DNA of 64,000 nucleotides from Thermoguttaceae bacterium (GTDB taxonomy: Bacteria > Planctomycetota > Planctomycetia > Pirellulales > Thermoguttaceae): positions 62,001 to 126,000 of the forward strand of contig JAFRXD010000090.1 of assembly GCA_017441605.1 (NCBI GenBank). The letters are read 5' to 3'. The number at the start of each line of letters is the position of its first letter. The first letter of the stretch is position 1. The position numbers were made by a program, and so were the translations under genes. The notes under the pieces were generated by a model. That model was not told where the DNA came from, made no database searches, and was given only the letters and a program-made list of their open reading frames with translations. Shown here piece by piece: positions 49,652 to 59,067 of the stretch.

Positions 49652-52600
49652 TCAAAGGGAAACGCCCCAAACTTCCAACTCGGCGACGCCGAACGACGTT
49701 AGCGGCGCCGATTCCTCTTTCGGGGCGAAATCGGCGAGCCGCAAGCGAACGACGCGACGCTTATCAAACTCAAAAACTTGCGGCTCGGAAGTCGGAAGCA
49801 GCTCGATCGTTTCCTCCGAGTCGTCGGAAAATACTATTTTGGCGGTTCTAACCGTTCCGGACGCCTCCGCGTCTTGATCGAGGCGAACGACGAGTTTGTC
49901 GACCTCGACGTCGATTCCGAAATCGACGTTGATCCAGGCGTCGGTTCGCAAACTCGGCGCCCACGCCGTCTTGGGATCCCCGTCGATCGCGTTTTTCGCC
50001 GCGCGAGAGGCGAGATAGCCGCGCTCGCTATTGGAAACGGCGCTCGGGTATTCGAGAACGGTCTCTTGATCCCCGTAGGTCGCGTCGGGATTGAGCGCGA
50101 GATTCCGGTGTGCGTTTTCGTCCCCGGACTTCGCGCAACGGCTGGGAATTTTTCGCTCCAAAAAGGCGGCGACCGTCTTCTCGCGGTATTCGAGCCCTCC
50201 GCGATCGAACTGCTGGAAGTCCGCGAGCGAGAATTCTTTGCCGGTCGAGTCCGCCTCGATTTTTTTCGCGATATTGTCGGCGACGATTTCCTCGTTTCGA
50301 CGGCGCTGCGCGAGGTAGTACTCGTAATACGCGCGCTCGCCTCGCGTCCATCGGTTCGCCTCGAGGTAGTCGCCGCAATAGGGAACGAGCAAATCGATCC
50401 ACATCGCGAGGATTCGCAACGACTTTTCGTCGACGCGAACGTCTTTGTGCGCCTCCCAAAGTTCGTCGCGAACCTTCGGAGGCTCGGGAAGCGATTTCGC
50501 GTCCTCCTCGGCGCGCTCTTTTCCTCGCAACATCGCGATCAGAGGGCTCGTCGCGGCGCCAAGGTAATAGGGCGGCAACATCGAGGGGCGATCCTGAATC
50601 CCGAGCCAGCGAGTAATGTCGTTCTTATTGTTGCCGCGATTGGTCAATTTGACGTATGATTCGGCGAAAACTCGCTTTTGCTCCTTGACGATCTTGGCGT
50701 ATTCGTCGTCCGGATCGGGGGGAGTCATTTCGTTCGCGGTCAGGGAGAACGGCTTGCGCTCGCCGTTCGCGTCGACGCGCCCGTCGTGGCAGGAAACGCA
50801 ATACTCGTCGAGAATCGGCTGGACGTCGCGCAAGTAGCAGAATCCCGCGTCTTTCATCCTCCCCTCCCCCGGCGAAAGAACCGGCTCCAGCTTGGTCGCC
50901 CCTTTGCGCAAGGCGATCGTCGTCGAGCCGCTCGCGGTCGTCGCGTTCCCGATCGAACTCGACTTCGGCTCGTGGCAACCGACGCACCCGAACGTCTCGC
51001 CGGGCTGTAGCGTCGACCAGCTCCGCATCGTCTGAACGGCGTCTCCGTTCTTGTCCAAAAGCTGGAAATATACAGGAGTTAGCGCTGGAACCTCGAAGAA
51101 CGCGGACCCGTCCTCCTCGACCGGAACCTCGCCCAGTACTTTTTTGACGTCCCAAGTTCCGCCTCCGATCGACGCGGGCGTCGTAACGATCGAATCCCCC
51201 GCCTCGCCCCAATTCCAGTTCCAGCCGCAGCCGAACGGACGGAACTCCAGCGCCACGACTCGGAGCCGCTTAATCGTCCCGCGCGCGATTCCCGCGAGTC
51301 CGGGACCTTCGTAAACGTCTTGAACGTAATATCGTCCCGTCGTTTGGGTTAAGTCGACCTGCGACGGACGTTGATTCGGAATCTCGCGCGCGACCAACGG
51401 AATCGGCTGCCCGCAACTGATCGCGGGGTCGTACGCCAGCAGCTCTCGATTCCCGTCGTAATCGAACCAATAGACCCCGAACGGAATCGCGTAAGACCGA
51501 TCCTGGGAACCCTCCGGGAGATACGCGACGAGAAGAGAGTCCTCGTCCAGCGGGAACGGGTATTGGAACAGTTCGCCGTCTTGTCCGTATCGATCGACTT
51601 TAACGTCCTCGGTCTCCCGAATCGGGGCGATAAGTTGAACCCCGGAGTTCCCCTGGGTTCCCTTGGACCGATCGATAAGCGCGAGCTTGCCCTGCTGATA
51701 CGCGTGATGCCCCCCCAAGACGCCGAGAACCTTGTCGCCGCCGGGGACTCCGCGAGGATGAAGAACCACGGTCGGGAAATACGAGTTGTTTCCGTAAAAT
51801 TCGGTCTGCCCGGTTCCGTCGGCGTTCATCTGAAAGAGCGGTTGAACGTAGATGTGCCCTCGGTCGTTGTAGTCCCAACGAGTGTAGACGACGCGCCCGT
51901 CGTCCAGGAGCTTGGGATAGTTCGTCGTAACTTGGTCGACCCCTACCCGCCGCGTAAAACGACCTTGCGAATCGCAGGTATAGAGATTGGAGACTTCGGT
52001 CCACCAACAGTCGGTGTTTTGCCCGCAACGGGTCGAAACGAAAAGCAAATCCCCGTTCGGCAGATAGATCGGCTCTATGTCGGCGACCCCGAGTCCGAAG
52101 GTGATTTGGCGCGTTTGTTTCGTCCCGAGATCGTATTCGTAAAGATGGAAATCGTCCTCTTTAAAACTCGTTCTCATCGAGAACAAGATCTTCGTTCCGT
52201 CCCAAGAGACGTCGGGATCGCGAATCGTTCCCTCCGCGGTCTCGACGAGAACTTCGTTCGCGATCGTCCCGTCCGGCTGGAACGTCGCCAAGCACAACTG
52301 CGCCCCTGGGCGACGATCGCAACTGTAGTCGTTATAGGCTTCGTCCGTTACGTCCTCGGTGTAGGCGTAGTGCGAGGCGCCCATGACGTAATGCTTCGTA
52401 TAGACGAACTTTGGCGCCAACTCGGTCGCGGTCTTCAATCGCTCGGCGCGAAGCGCGCGGCGCGCGTCCAAATAGAGCGCGCGCCAAGCCGGATCGTCGC
52501 CCCGAGTCTTTTCCGAAACCAGCGCGTCGAGCCGAATTCGCGACTCTTTCGCGACCTCGGCGCTCTCTAGCGCCCTCAAGACCCCCTCGACCAGCTCCTT

Positions 52601-52819
52601 CTCCCGAGCGAACGATTCCCCGGAAAAGAGGGACGCGCGCACTTCCTCGTCCGGCGCGTCTTGCGCGAGCCAATCGACCTCGAGCCGCGCCTCGAACGCG
52701 ACCGGATCGAATTTGAACTCCGAAAAATCCCCCGCGCCAAAGGCGAGACCGGACGCGAAAGCGAAAAACGCGAGCGCCGCGACGAAAACTTGTCGTCCGA
52801 ACGTCGTAACTCTTATCAT
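49652..52819 (-). CDS. Exported heme c / TolB-propeller / discoidin-like protein, copy 2
   Basis: A 1055-residue paralogue of the preceding gene with the same order of domains: signal peptide (VFVAALAFFAFASGLAFG), propeller (DPDVSWDGTKILFSMRTS), heme c sites CVGCH (about residue 610) and CVSCH (about residue 675), and a C-terminal sandwich (AKNAIDGDPKTAW, WINVDFGIDVEVDKL). Residues between the two heme sites are more variable than the rest, with a longer spacer here. The two genes arose by tandem duplication, with strongest conservation in the propeller. They are separated by 23 bases and probably cotranscribed. Confidence 0.8.
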   Translation of the reverse strand: MIRVTTFGRQVFVAALAFFAFASGLAFGAGDFSEFKFDPVAFEARLEVDWLAQDAPDEEVRASLFSGESFAREKELVEGVLRALESAEVAKESRIRLDALVSEKTRGDDPAWRALYLDARRALRAERLKTATELAPKFVYTKHYVMGASHYAYTEDVTDEAYNDYSCDRRPGAQLCLATFQPDGTIANEVLVETAEGTIRDPDVSWDGTKILFSMRTSFKEDDFHLYEYDLGTKQTRQITFGLGVADIEPIYLPNGDLLFVSTRCGQNTDCWWTEVSNLYTCDSQGRFTRRVGVDQVTTNYPKLLDDGRVVYTRWDYNDRGHIYVQPLFQMNADGTGQTEFYGNNSYFPTVVLHPRGVPGGDKVLGVLGGHHAYQQGKLALIDRSKGTQGNSGVQLIAPIRETEDVKVDRYGQDGELFQYPFPLDEDSLLVAYLPEGSQDRSYAIPFGVYWFDYDGNRELLAYDPAISCGQPIPLVAREIPNQRPSQVDLTQTTGRYYVQDVYEGPGLAGIARGTIKRLRVVALEFRPFGCGWNWNWGEAGDSIVTTPASIGGGTWDVKKVLGEVPVEEDGSAFFEVPALTPVYFQLLDKNGDAVQTMRSWSTLQPGETFGCVGCHEPKSSSIGNATTASGSTTIALRKGATKLEPVLSPGEGRMKDAGFCYLRDVQPILDEYCVSCHDGRVDANGERKPFSLTANEMTPPDPDDEYAKIVKEQKRVFAESYVKLTNRGNNKNDITRWLGIQDRPSMLPPYYLGAATSPLIAMLRGKERAEEDAKSLPEPPKVRDELWEAHKDVRVDEKSLRILAMWIDLLVPYCGDYLEANRWTRGERAYYEYYLAQRRRNEEIVADNIAKKIEADSTGKEFSLADFQQFDRGGLEYREKTVAAFLERKIPSRCAKSGDENAHRNLALNPDATYGDQETVLEYPSAVSNSERGYLASRAAKNAIDGDPKTAWAPSLRTDAWINVDFGIDVEVDKLVVRLDQDAEASGTVRTAKIVFSDDSEETIELLPTSEPQVFEFDKRRVVRLRLADFAPKEESAPLTSFGVAELEVWGVSL

Positions 52820-52858
52820 AATAGCGACTCCGTTGCGAAAAATCGGAACTGTCCCCGA

Positions 52859-53326
52859 CTACTCCTTTTCCGCCATCGTTACGGCGAAATTGAACGATAC
52901 CAGCGTCTTGCCCTCGCGCGAAACCTTCGCCGAAAGCATAAAGACGCCCCCGAGCTTCTCTTTGAGAGAAACGCGCGACTCGATAACGTCCCCGGGACGA
53001 ACGAACTGTTTGAACTTGACGTCGTTCATTCTCCCAACGACCGGCATTTTCCCGGTTTTGCGATCTTCCTCGTCGAAAAGCCGGGTCATATAGATCGCGC
53101 CCGCTTGCATCGCGGCCTCGCACAGCACGACCCCGGGAACGATCGGATAGTTCGGATAATGCCCTTGGAAGAAGAACTCGTCGTTCTTAAACCGATAGGA
53201 ACAGACGATTTCTTCGTCGGTCCAAGACAAAATTTTGTCGACGAACAAAAAGGGCGGGCGATGCGGAATCGCCGCCAAAATCGCCGCTCTGGAATCGAAA
53301 AAGGACTCTTCTTTCGCGCCGGTCAT
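52859..53326 (-). CDS. FabZ-like 3-hydroxyacyl-ACP dehydratase
   Basis: A 155-residue single hot-dog-fold protein. It has HRPPFLFVD at residues 22-30, and the active-site block FQGHYPNYPIVPGVVLCEAA with His56 and Glu70, as in FabZ/FabA. FabZ removes water from 3-hydroxyacyl-ACP in fatty acid elongation. Its position next to a CrtI-like oxidoreductase, not a fatty acid operon, suggests a dedicated lipid or polyketide-type product; it may also be the housekeeping enzyme. The stop is 39 bases before the start of copy 2 of the heme protein. Confidence 0.85.
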   Translation of the reverse strand: MTGAKEESFFDSRAAILAAIPHRPPFLFVDKILSWTDEEIVCSYRFKNDEFFFQGHYPNYPIVPGVVLCEAAMQAGAIYMTRLFDEEDRKTGKMPVVGRMNDVKFKQFVRPGDVIESRVSLKEKLGGVFMLSAKVSREGKTLVSFNFAVTMAEKE

Positions 53327-53329
53327 CGC

Positions 53330-54862
53330 TTACTCCCTCATCAAAAACTCGTCGACGTCGTTCGCGACGATCACGCCGTAGTTTACCGCCCCAAGCCAGC
53401 CGGACATAATAATCCCGACGCTTCCCGCGTGATAAAGCCCGGGGATCTTGTTCCCGAGCGCGCGACTGACCGCGAGACCCTCGTACTTGGTGCCGAAACT
53501 CGCCCCGAGCCAGTGGTCCGTGTAGGCCTTAAAGGTCTTCGGAGTCGCGGCTTCGACGTAGGCGACCTTATCGCGAATTCCGGGAACGTACTTGTCGAGC
53601 GCGTCGAGGGTCGTCTCGATCAGATCTCGTTTGCTCTCCTCGTACGCCTCGTCCGACAAATTCGCCCAGTCCTCGTAGTTCGCGTTCGAACTCGCGACGG
53701 CGTAGTAACGATCCGTGCCGGGGCGCGTCTTGGGATAGTAGAACGAATAGGTGCGACTCGTGATCTTCCGGCTGAGCAAGAGATCGGAAGAAAACTCGGG
53801 CGCGACCGAAGTAAAGAGCAGGTCGCCGCACTGCTCCTCGTCGATCGTCTCCCCGGGTTTGAGCGCGATATAGACCTGGACGCTCGAATTGTTCAAGCGA
53901 ACCGCCTCCGCCTCGGCGACGAAATCGGGATCGAAATACTTTCTGCCGACCAAGTTAAAGATCGTGCCTTTTAAGTTGGCGTTGGAGAGAACCGCGCGGG
54001 TCGCGATCGTCTTGCCAAGGAGCGGGGAAACGACCTTCGAAACGCCCCCAATCTCGGGAGACTCGACGTTCGGAGCGGAGTCGGCGATTTTGACCCCGAC
54101 GACCCGACCCTCCTCGACGACGACCTTCTCGACCGGGGCGTTGGTCGCTATGTCGACCCCGTTCTTGGTCAGCTCGTCGCGCAGCATCTTGACGAAGAGG
54201 TCGGTGCCTCCTTGGAACGTGAAGACTCCCTTGGACATAAAGTTCGAAAAGACGATGCCGTACGTAAGGGCGGGGTCTTCCAACGTCGAGCCGTTCGCGT
54301 AAGTGATCGGCTCCATAAGAAGGCGCCACACGTCGGAGCGCCCGGGGAAGAATCGCTCGAAAAGTTCGCGCGTCGTCCTCGACTGGTCGTCGTAATGGGT
54401 CTGGTTTCGCGCCTCGTCGAAGAACGCCTTGACCGTCTCCTCGGAAAGCCCGAACTTCTCCACGAGCAGGCGCGTGAAATCGTCGCGATTAAAGGTCGTC
54501 GTCAGCGAGAATTGCGGATTGTCGAACTTGATACGAGGCAACTGAACGATGCGATCGGCGATCTCCTTGTTCCAGTATCGACGGCAGCTCTTAATCATCC
54601 CGACCGGAAATCCGTGCAACGAGACGTCGAAGATATGCTCCCCCTTCTCGCGTCGGAACCACGTCGCGAGACCTCCCAGCTTGTAGTGGCGCTCCAACAG
54701 GAGAACCTTATGACCTCCTCGACCCAAAACGTTCGCCGCCGTCATCCCGGCGAGGCCCGATCCGATGACGACGACGTCGTATTTCTCTTGATAACGCCCG
54801 TCTTTAGCGGCGCTCGCGTTTTGACCGCTCGTTTCTTCAGCGCGCATTTCCGTTATTTCCAT
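53330..54862 (-). CDS. FAD-dependent oxidoreductase, phytoene desaturase / retinol saturase type
   Basis: A 510-residue protein. The FAD-binding Rossmann motif is [17 protein letters not shown] (GxGxxG at residues 34-39), then [14 protein letters not shown], and the C-terminal FAD motif [15 protein letters not shown]. The domain set is that of CrtI-like enzymes (phytoene desaturase, CrtNc, all-trans-retinol saturase). The substrate is unknown; a carotenoid, isoprenoid or acyl-lipid would be compatible. It is 3 bases upstream of the FabZ-like gene, so the two are probably cotranscribed and may modify the same lipid. Confidence 0.8.
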   Translation of the reverse strand: MEITEMRAEETSGQNASAAKDGRYQEKYDVVVIGSGLAGMTAANVLGRGGHKVLLLERHYKLGGLATWFRREKGEHIFDVSLHGFPVGMIKSCRRYWNKEIADRIVQLPRIKFDNPQFSLTTTFNRDDFTRLLVEKFGLSEETVKAFFDEARNQTHYDDQSRTTRELFERFFPGRSDVWRLLMEPITYANGSTLEDPALTYGIVFSNFMSKGVFTFQGGTDLFVKMLRDELTKNGVDIATNAPVEKVVVEEGRVVGVKIADSAPNVESPEIGGVSKVVSPLLGKTIATRAVLSNANLKGTIFNLVGRKYFDPDFVAEAEAVRLNNSSVQVYIALKPGETIDEEQCGDLLFTSVAPEFSSDLLLSRKITSRTYSFYYPKTRPGTDRYYAVASSNANYEDWANLSDEAYEESKRDLIETTLDALDKYVPGIRDKVAYVEAATPKTFKAYTDHWLGASFGTKYEGLAVSRALGNKIPGLYHAGSVGIIMSGWLGAVNYGVIVANDVDEFLMRE

Positions 54863-54881
54863 ATCGATCGCAAATAAAAGG

Positions 54882-56507
54882 TTAATCGACGCTTCGACTC
54901 TTCTGGGAATCTCCCCGCGCCGCCTCGACCAATCGGGCGGGCGCGACGCGAATCGGTTCCCGAGTCGGCGTCGGTAAATTGTAAGACTTTGTTCGCTCGA
55001 GATTAAATCTCGGGGTTGATTGCGGAAGCAAAAACGGTTTGGACCATCGTCCGTCCTCCGAGCGGCGCGCGAAATAGACTCGCGTAAACGTTCCGTCTAG
55101 GCGACGGGAACTAAAGACGAGCCATTTCCCCGAGGAGTCCCACTCGCGCCAACTCTCCGATTCGTCGCTATTGAGCTCGTCGAGCGCGCGACTTTCGCCC
55201 GTGTCCAAATTAAGTTCCCACAAGTCGGCGTCGCGGCGCCAAATGGGAAAGGTCCCGTTCTTGGACAGGGTAAAAACAAGCGTCCTCCCGTCGGGCGAAA
55301 TCCGTGGAAGAACCGCGGATTTGCCGAGCGACTCGGCGTCGAAAACGATCTCTTGGTCGCCAAACGCGCGAGTCTCCCGGTCGAACGACCGGCGCGCGAC
55401 GTTGTAATGGAATTGATCGAAGACCTTGGTCGCCTCAATTTTATGTCGATCCAAGACGGTCGAGGGCTCGGCGCCAAAAACGTCCTCGACCGCGACCGCC
55501 GACTCGTTCGGGAACTCGGGCGCGGAGTCCGAATAGGGCGATTTCGCGACGCAGTAATACAAAAACGCCCCGTCCGGCGACCAAGTCGGGAACGTCTCCA
55601 ATGCGTCGCTCGTCTCGCAAATCGCGCGGCTCGTTCCTTGTTCGGCGTCGAAGAGAATCAAATCGGACGCCGCGTCGAGGACCTCGATCCTGTCTTTGTC
55701 GAGCGAGCGAAACATTTGAAACGTCGCGTTCGTAGAAAACGCGATCAGCGGAAGTCGCGGATTCCACGCCGGATACGCGGCTCCGAGAGGGTCGTTCGGG
55801 AGATTTGGATCGATTTTGGTCGCGACCCCGTTTCGATAGAGTATCGTCCCGGAAGACGCCCGACGCGTATGGAACAAAAACGCGTCGGTTCCGCGATCTT
55901 GGAACGAATGGCAATTAACGCACGTCCTATTGTCGACCGCCTTCGCGTCGAACCAAACGCGCTCCTCGAACGTTTCCAGGTCGCGCTGAACCAGTTGGAC
56001 GCGATTGAAATACTCGTATCCCGGTTCGATAAGACGATAGTGAAGAAAACGATCGATCGGATCTTCGGAAACGAAAAAATCGAACTTCCCGAGCGCGCGC
56101 CATTGACCGTCGGTTTTAACGCAAGTCGATACGACAACGCGCTTTCCCTTCGCGTCGCTCGTCAGGCGGCGCCACTTCTTCGTCGGAATGTTAACCGTCT
56201 TGCCCGGAACGTCGAACGAAAAACCTCCGTCGACCGAAAACCGGGTGGCGAACTCGCGCCCCTCCTCGCGCAACTCGAAATTTAGCGGCGCGATATTGGG
56301 AGGAATCTCGACGCCAACGCAATCGGGAAAAATATTCGGAGCGCCGACGCTCGCAAAGTCGGCCCCCGCGAAAATTTGGTCGCGATTCGTTTGGGAAAAA
56401 CGTCGTCCGGCAAAAATTGCCGCCGCGCCGAGCGCGAGGAAGAGTCCCAATCCGGCGAGCCGTCGCGCGAACCGAGCGCGCGAGAGAGATTTGGTCGCGT
56501 CGCTCAT
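54882..56507 (-). CDS. Membrane-anchored PD40/TolB-propeller protein with one heme c site
   Basis: A 541-residue protein from ATG 56507, which overlaps the stop of the upstream gene (ATGA). An N-terminal membrane segment ([17 protein letters not shown]) anchors it outside. A heme c motif CVNCH sits near residue 197, followed by propeller repeats ([51 protein letters not shown]). Long frames further upstream in this phase belong to the overlapping gene. In Bacteroidetes and planctomycetes a gene of this type pairs with the polytopic protein encoded directly upstream, so they probably form one complex. Role unknown. Confidence 0.8.
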   Translation of the reverse strand: MSDATKSLSRARFARRLAGLGLFLALGAAAIFAGRRFSQTNRDQIFAGADFASVGAPNIFPDCVGVEIPPNIAPLNFELREEGREFATRFSVDGGFSFDVPGKTVNIPTKKWRRLTSDAKGKRVVVSTCVKTDGQWRALGKFDFFVSEDPIDRFLHYRLIEPGYEYFNRVQLVQRDLETFEERVWFDAKAVDNRTCVNCHSFQDRGTDAFLFHTRRASSGTILYRNGVATKIDPNLPNDPLGAAYPAWNPRLPLIAFSTNATFQMFRSLDKDRIEVLDAASDLILFDAEQGTSRAICETSDALETFPTWSPDGAFLYYCVAKSPYSDSAPEFPNESAVAVEDVFGAEPSTVLDRHKIEATKVFDQFHYNVARRSFDRETRAFGDQEIVFDAESLGKSAVLPRISPDGRTLVFTLSKNGTFPIWRRDADLWELNLDTGESRALDELNSDESESWREWDSSGKWLVFSSRRLDGTFTRVYFARRSEDGRWSKPFLLPQSTPRFNLERTKSYNLPTPTREPIRVAPARLVEAARGDSQKSRSVD

Positions 56508-58432
56508 CGCCCCGTTCCCCCCTCGTCTCGGAAAATGTAATAAACCCACGCGGTATCGGCAAATTCCGCCTTGATCGCGTCCGCCAACCCGGGATCGCGC
56601 AGCTTTTGATACGTTTCGAGCCACTTCGTAAAATTCGCGAATCGCTCGCGCGTCGCGGCGTCGACGCCAAGCCGGTCGCTCGAGAGAAGCCCGAGACGCT
56701 CTAAAAAGAGCGCCGTCTCTTGGAGCGACTTGGGAGCGGCTCGAGCGCCTCGAAGTCGCGGATATGTCTCCAATTCCTTCCCGAGCGTCTCGAAATCCCC
56801 GTCCAGTTCCGCGAAGCAAAGCCGCGCCTCGAAAAGAGCGAGCTCCTCGTCCGAAAGCGATTCCTTGGTCGCGAGATCGGTTCGTCGAGACAGCGCCGAG
56901 CGAATCGTCGAGGTCGGGCTCGAAATCCCCGTTTCGATGTAGTCGTCGCGTATCAACGGCTCGCGCGAGGAAATCGCGTCGCGCGCTCGCGCGAGAAAAT
57001 CGCCGGAGGACGCCCCGAGCCGCGAAGCCCAGCGCTCCGCCAACGCGTCGTCCCCGTTCGCGAGCGCCGAGCGGACGAGCGCCTTCGTCGCCGGAATCGA
57101 GCGACCTCGGGTCGCGACGAAATTGTTCGTCGCCGTCCGCGCCGCTAGATTGTCCGCGCCCCACGCGCTCAAAATCGTCTCGCCGAGAACCCGCCGCTCG
57201 TCGACGACCGAGGAGCCCCGCGCCGCGTCGACTCTCGGAAGCTCGAACAGACGCTCCGCCATCGACCCCGTCTTAAAAAGCGCCAAGTCGAAGAAGCAAA
57301 GCGTCTCCGGAGTCGCGCGTCCCGAGCGGAGTTGGATCGACAAGATTTCACCCCAGTCCTCGCGCTCGAGCGCCGGAGCGAGCGCGAAGGTCGTGCGCGC
57401 GGTCAACGCGGGACGGGCGAGCCAAAAGAGCGTCGTGCCGAGCGCGCCGACGACCGCGATCGGAGCGAGCGCCGCGTCGCGCCGGCGGCGGGCGAGTTTC
57501 TTGTCCAGGGCGTCGGAAGAGACTTTCCGACTCTTTTTGGGAGTCGCGAGGCGTCCCTCAAAAATATCGGCGCGAGAAAGAAAAGCCCCGAGAATCAGAA
57601 CCGCGCCCAGAATCGCCAAGAGCGAGATTTGCCGGCTCGCGATCGCGGGATCGAGGGTAACGGTCGACTCGTCGACCAACGCGGCCCGGTAAAGTCTGGA
57701 AGCGGAATAGCTCGCCCAACAAACCCTTCCCCAAACGAGGGGCAAATGCGCCGCGACCAAAATCGCCGCGACCCAATAAACTCGACCCGCGCGCGACGAT
57801 CTCGCGACGCCGCGATTCCCGAGCGGCGACTCTTCCAAAAGCAAAAGCGCTCCGAGCGCGAGCGAAAACGCGCCCAAAAGGGGATAAGAGAGCGCCGCGA
57901 CGAGCGCCTCCGCGACGCGTCTCGCGAGAGTCGACTTAACCGCGCGACAGAGCGAAACGACCGCCAACAAGAGCGGCGTCGCGAGCGCGGGCTCCAAATA
58001 GAACGCCCCGTAGTTCGAGGAAAAAACGTCGATCCCAACCCCGGCGAAAATCGCGCTCGTTATGAAACTTGGCGCGAACGAAAAGCAAAAGGCGAGCGAA
58101 TCGGCGCCCTCCCGAGACCGCCAAACGACGAAAGCCAGAAGTTGGGTCGCGAGCGCGAGCGCGGTCAAAATCGCCCCCCCAAGCCAAGCGCTTCCGAACG
58201 CGGAGGCCAAAAGGAGCGACAGAAGCTCCAAAGCTCCCCCGGGTTCGGTCAATGTCTCCCAGACCTCGCGCGAGGTCGGGGGAAAAAGGGAAAAATCGCG
58301 AACGACCCAGAGGTAGCCGCCGAGCGCCAGCGACCAAAACAAGAGAAAGAAGAGCCCGACGAGCCCGACGAGAACCCGACGCGAGCGAGCCAATGCGGCT
58401 CCGTCGTTCGTCGTTGCGTCCGTCAATTTCAT
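56504..58432 (-). CDS. Polytopic membrane protein, DUF6057-like
   Basis: A 642-residue protein with about ten hydrophobic segments in its first 350 residues (VLVGLVGLFFLLFWSLALG, GAILTALALATQLLAFVVW and so on), then a soluble helical region with several short repeats (ALANGDDALAERWASRLGAS). I believe it is of the DUF6057 type that accompanies PD40/heme proteins, but this is from memory of the gene pair and not from a search. The TGA overlaps the ATG of the downstream gene. No promoter was fixed; it lies divergent to the tRNA operon. Confidence 0.6.
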   Translation of the reverse strand: MKLTDATTNDGAALARSRRVLVGLVGLFFLLFWSLALGGYLWVVRDFSLFPPTSREVWETLTEPGGALELLSLLLASAFGSAWLGGAILTALALATQLLAFVVWRSREGADSLAFCFSFAPSFITSAIFAGVGIDVFSSNYGAFYLEPALATPLLLAVVSLCRAVKSTLARRVAEALVAALSYPLLGAFSLALGALLLLEESPLGNRGVARSSRAGRVYWVAAILVAAHLPLVWGRVCWASYSASRLYRAALVDESTVTLDPAIASRQISLLAILGAVLILGAFLSRADIFEGRLATPKKSRKVSSDALDKKLARRRRDAALAPIAVVGALGTTLFWLARPALTARTTFALAPALEREDWGEILSIQLRSGRATPETLCFFDLALFKTGSMAERLFELPRVDAARGSSVVDERRVLGETILSAWGADNLAARTATNNFVATRGRSIPATKALVRSALANGDDALAERWASRLGASSGDFLARARDAISSREPLIRDDYIETGISSPTSTIRSALSRRTDLATKESLSDEELALFEARLCFAELDGDFETLGKELETYPRLRGARAAPKSLQETALFLERLGLLSSDRLGVDAATRERFANFTKWLETYQKLRDPGLADAIKAEFADTAWVYYIFRDEGGTGR

Positions 58433-58617
58433 CGCTCTCTCGTTTCGTTCGCGTTATCGATCCCAACAGGGGACGAGAAAACGTCGACCCGTCCCGCGAC
58501 GGCCATTATACAACCTCGATCGCGACCGCGCAAGAAAAGGGGAAAGAAAACCGACGATTTCTTTAAAATCGACCAAAGAGAGACAGGCGAGCGCGGCAAA
58601 AAAAGCGCCCCGGCCCC

Positions 58618-58645
58618 TTGACAAAAAAAAGAACGACGGTACAAT
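58618..58645 (+). promoter_or_regulatory. Promoter of the tRNA-Glu operon
   Basis: TTGACA (58618-58623), 16 bases, TACAAT (58640-58645), 29 bases before the first tRNA. Strong housekeeping-type promoter. Confidence 0.85.
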
Positions 58646-58673
58646 CGCGCAGACTTAGCTTTTCGCTAAGGGC

Positions 58674-58746
58674 GGCCCCATCGTTTAGTCGGTCAGGACA
58701 CGGCCCTTTCAAGGCCGGAATACGGGTTCGAGTCCCGTTGGGGTCA
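58674..58746 (+). tRNA. tRNA-Glu (anticodon TTC), copy 1
   Basis: 73 bases that fold as a cloverleaf: acceptor GGCCCCA/TGGGGTC, anticodon loop CTTTCAA giving TTC, and T-arm GGGTTCGAGTCCC. No CCA is encoded. It differs from copies 2 and 3 at one D-loop base (GGTCAGG versus GGTTAGG). Confidence 0.97.
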
Positions 58747-58793
58747 CTGTTCGAGCGCCATCGCTCGAACCGTTGCGAAAACGTTATTTCGAT
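58747..58793 (+). promoter_or_regulatory. Inter-tRNA spacer hairpin 1
   Basis: GTTCGAGCG-ccat-CGCTCGAAC forms a 9-bp stem in a 47-base spacer. The second spacer keeps the stem. Confidence 0.6.
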
Positions 58794-58866
58794 GGCCCCA
58801 TCGTTTAGTCGGTTAGGACACGGCCCTTTCAAGGCCGGAATACGGGTTCGAGTCCCGTTGGGGTCA
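58794..58866 (+). tRNA. tRNA-Glu (anticodon TTC), copy 2
   Basis: Identical to copy 3 and one base different from copy 1; same cloverleaf, no CCA encoded. Confidence 0.97.
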
Positions 58867-58913
58867 TTGTTCGAGCGCTCGCGTTCGAACCGTTGCGAAA
58901 ACGTCATTTCGAT
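58867..58913 (+). promoter_or_regulatory. Inter-tRNA spacer hairpin 2
   Basis: GTTCGAGCG-ctcg-CGTTCGAAC: the same stem as spacer 1 with one G-C pair changed to a G-T pair. Likely a processing signal between tRNAs. Confidence 0.6.
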
Positions 58914-58986
58914 GGCCCCATCGTTTAGTCGGTTAGGACACGGCCCTTTCAAGGCCGGAATACGGGTTCGAGTCCCGTTGGGGTCA
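58914..58986 (+). tRNA. tRNA-Glu (anticodon TTC), copy 3
   Basis: Same 73-base cloverleaf as copy 2, followed directly by the terminator. Confidence 0.97.
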
Positions 58987-58999
58987 TTTGTCAAACGAG

Positions 59000-59036
59000 A
59001 GCGCCCCGGCGATATTTCGCCCGAGCGCTTTTTTTA
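59000..59036 (+). terminator. Terminator of the tRNA operon
   Basis: AGCGC ... GCGCT outer stem with GGCG/CGCC inside, then TTTTTTT, ending 31 bases before the ATG of nadC. Confidence 0.75.
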
Positions 59037-59067
59037 TTGTCCCGCCGACTCTATCGGGAGCGTCTCC

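Noticed and set aside
46431..52819. Hydrazine synthase and anammox metabolism
   Set aside because: The HZS-alpha-like region is widespread in non-anammox planctomycetes, and no hzsB, hzsC or other anammox gene is present.
58674..58986. CRISPR-like reading of the tRNA repeats
   Set aside because: The repeats fold as complete tRNA-Glu cloverleafs with a shared promoter and terminator; no CRISPR array or cas gene is seen in the window.
58618..59067. Open frame joining the tRNA region to nadC
   Set aside because: It runs through three tRNA genes and a terminator; the repeated residues only reflect the identical tRNAs.
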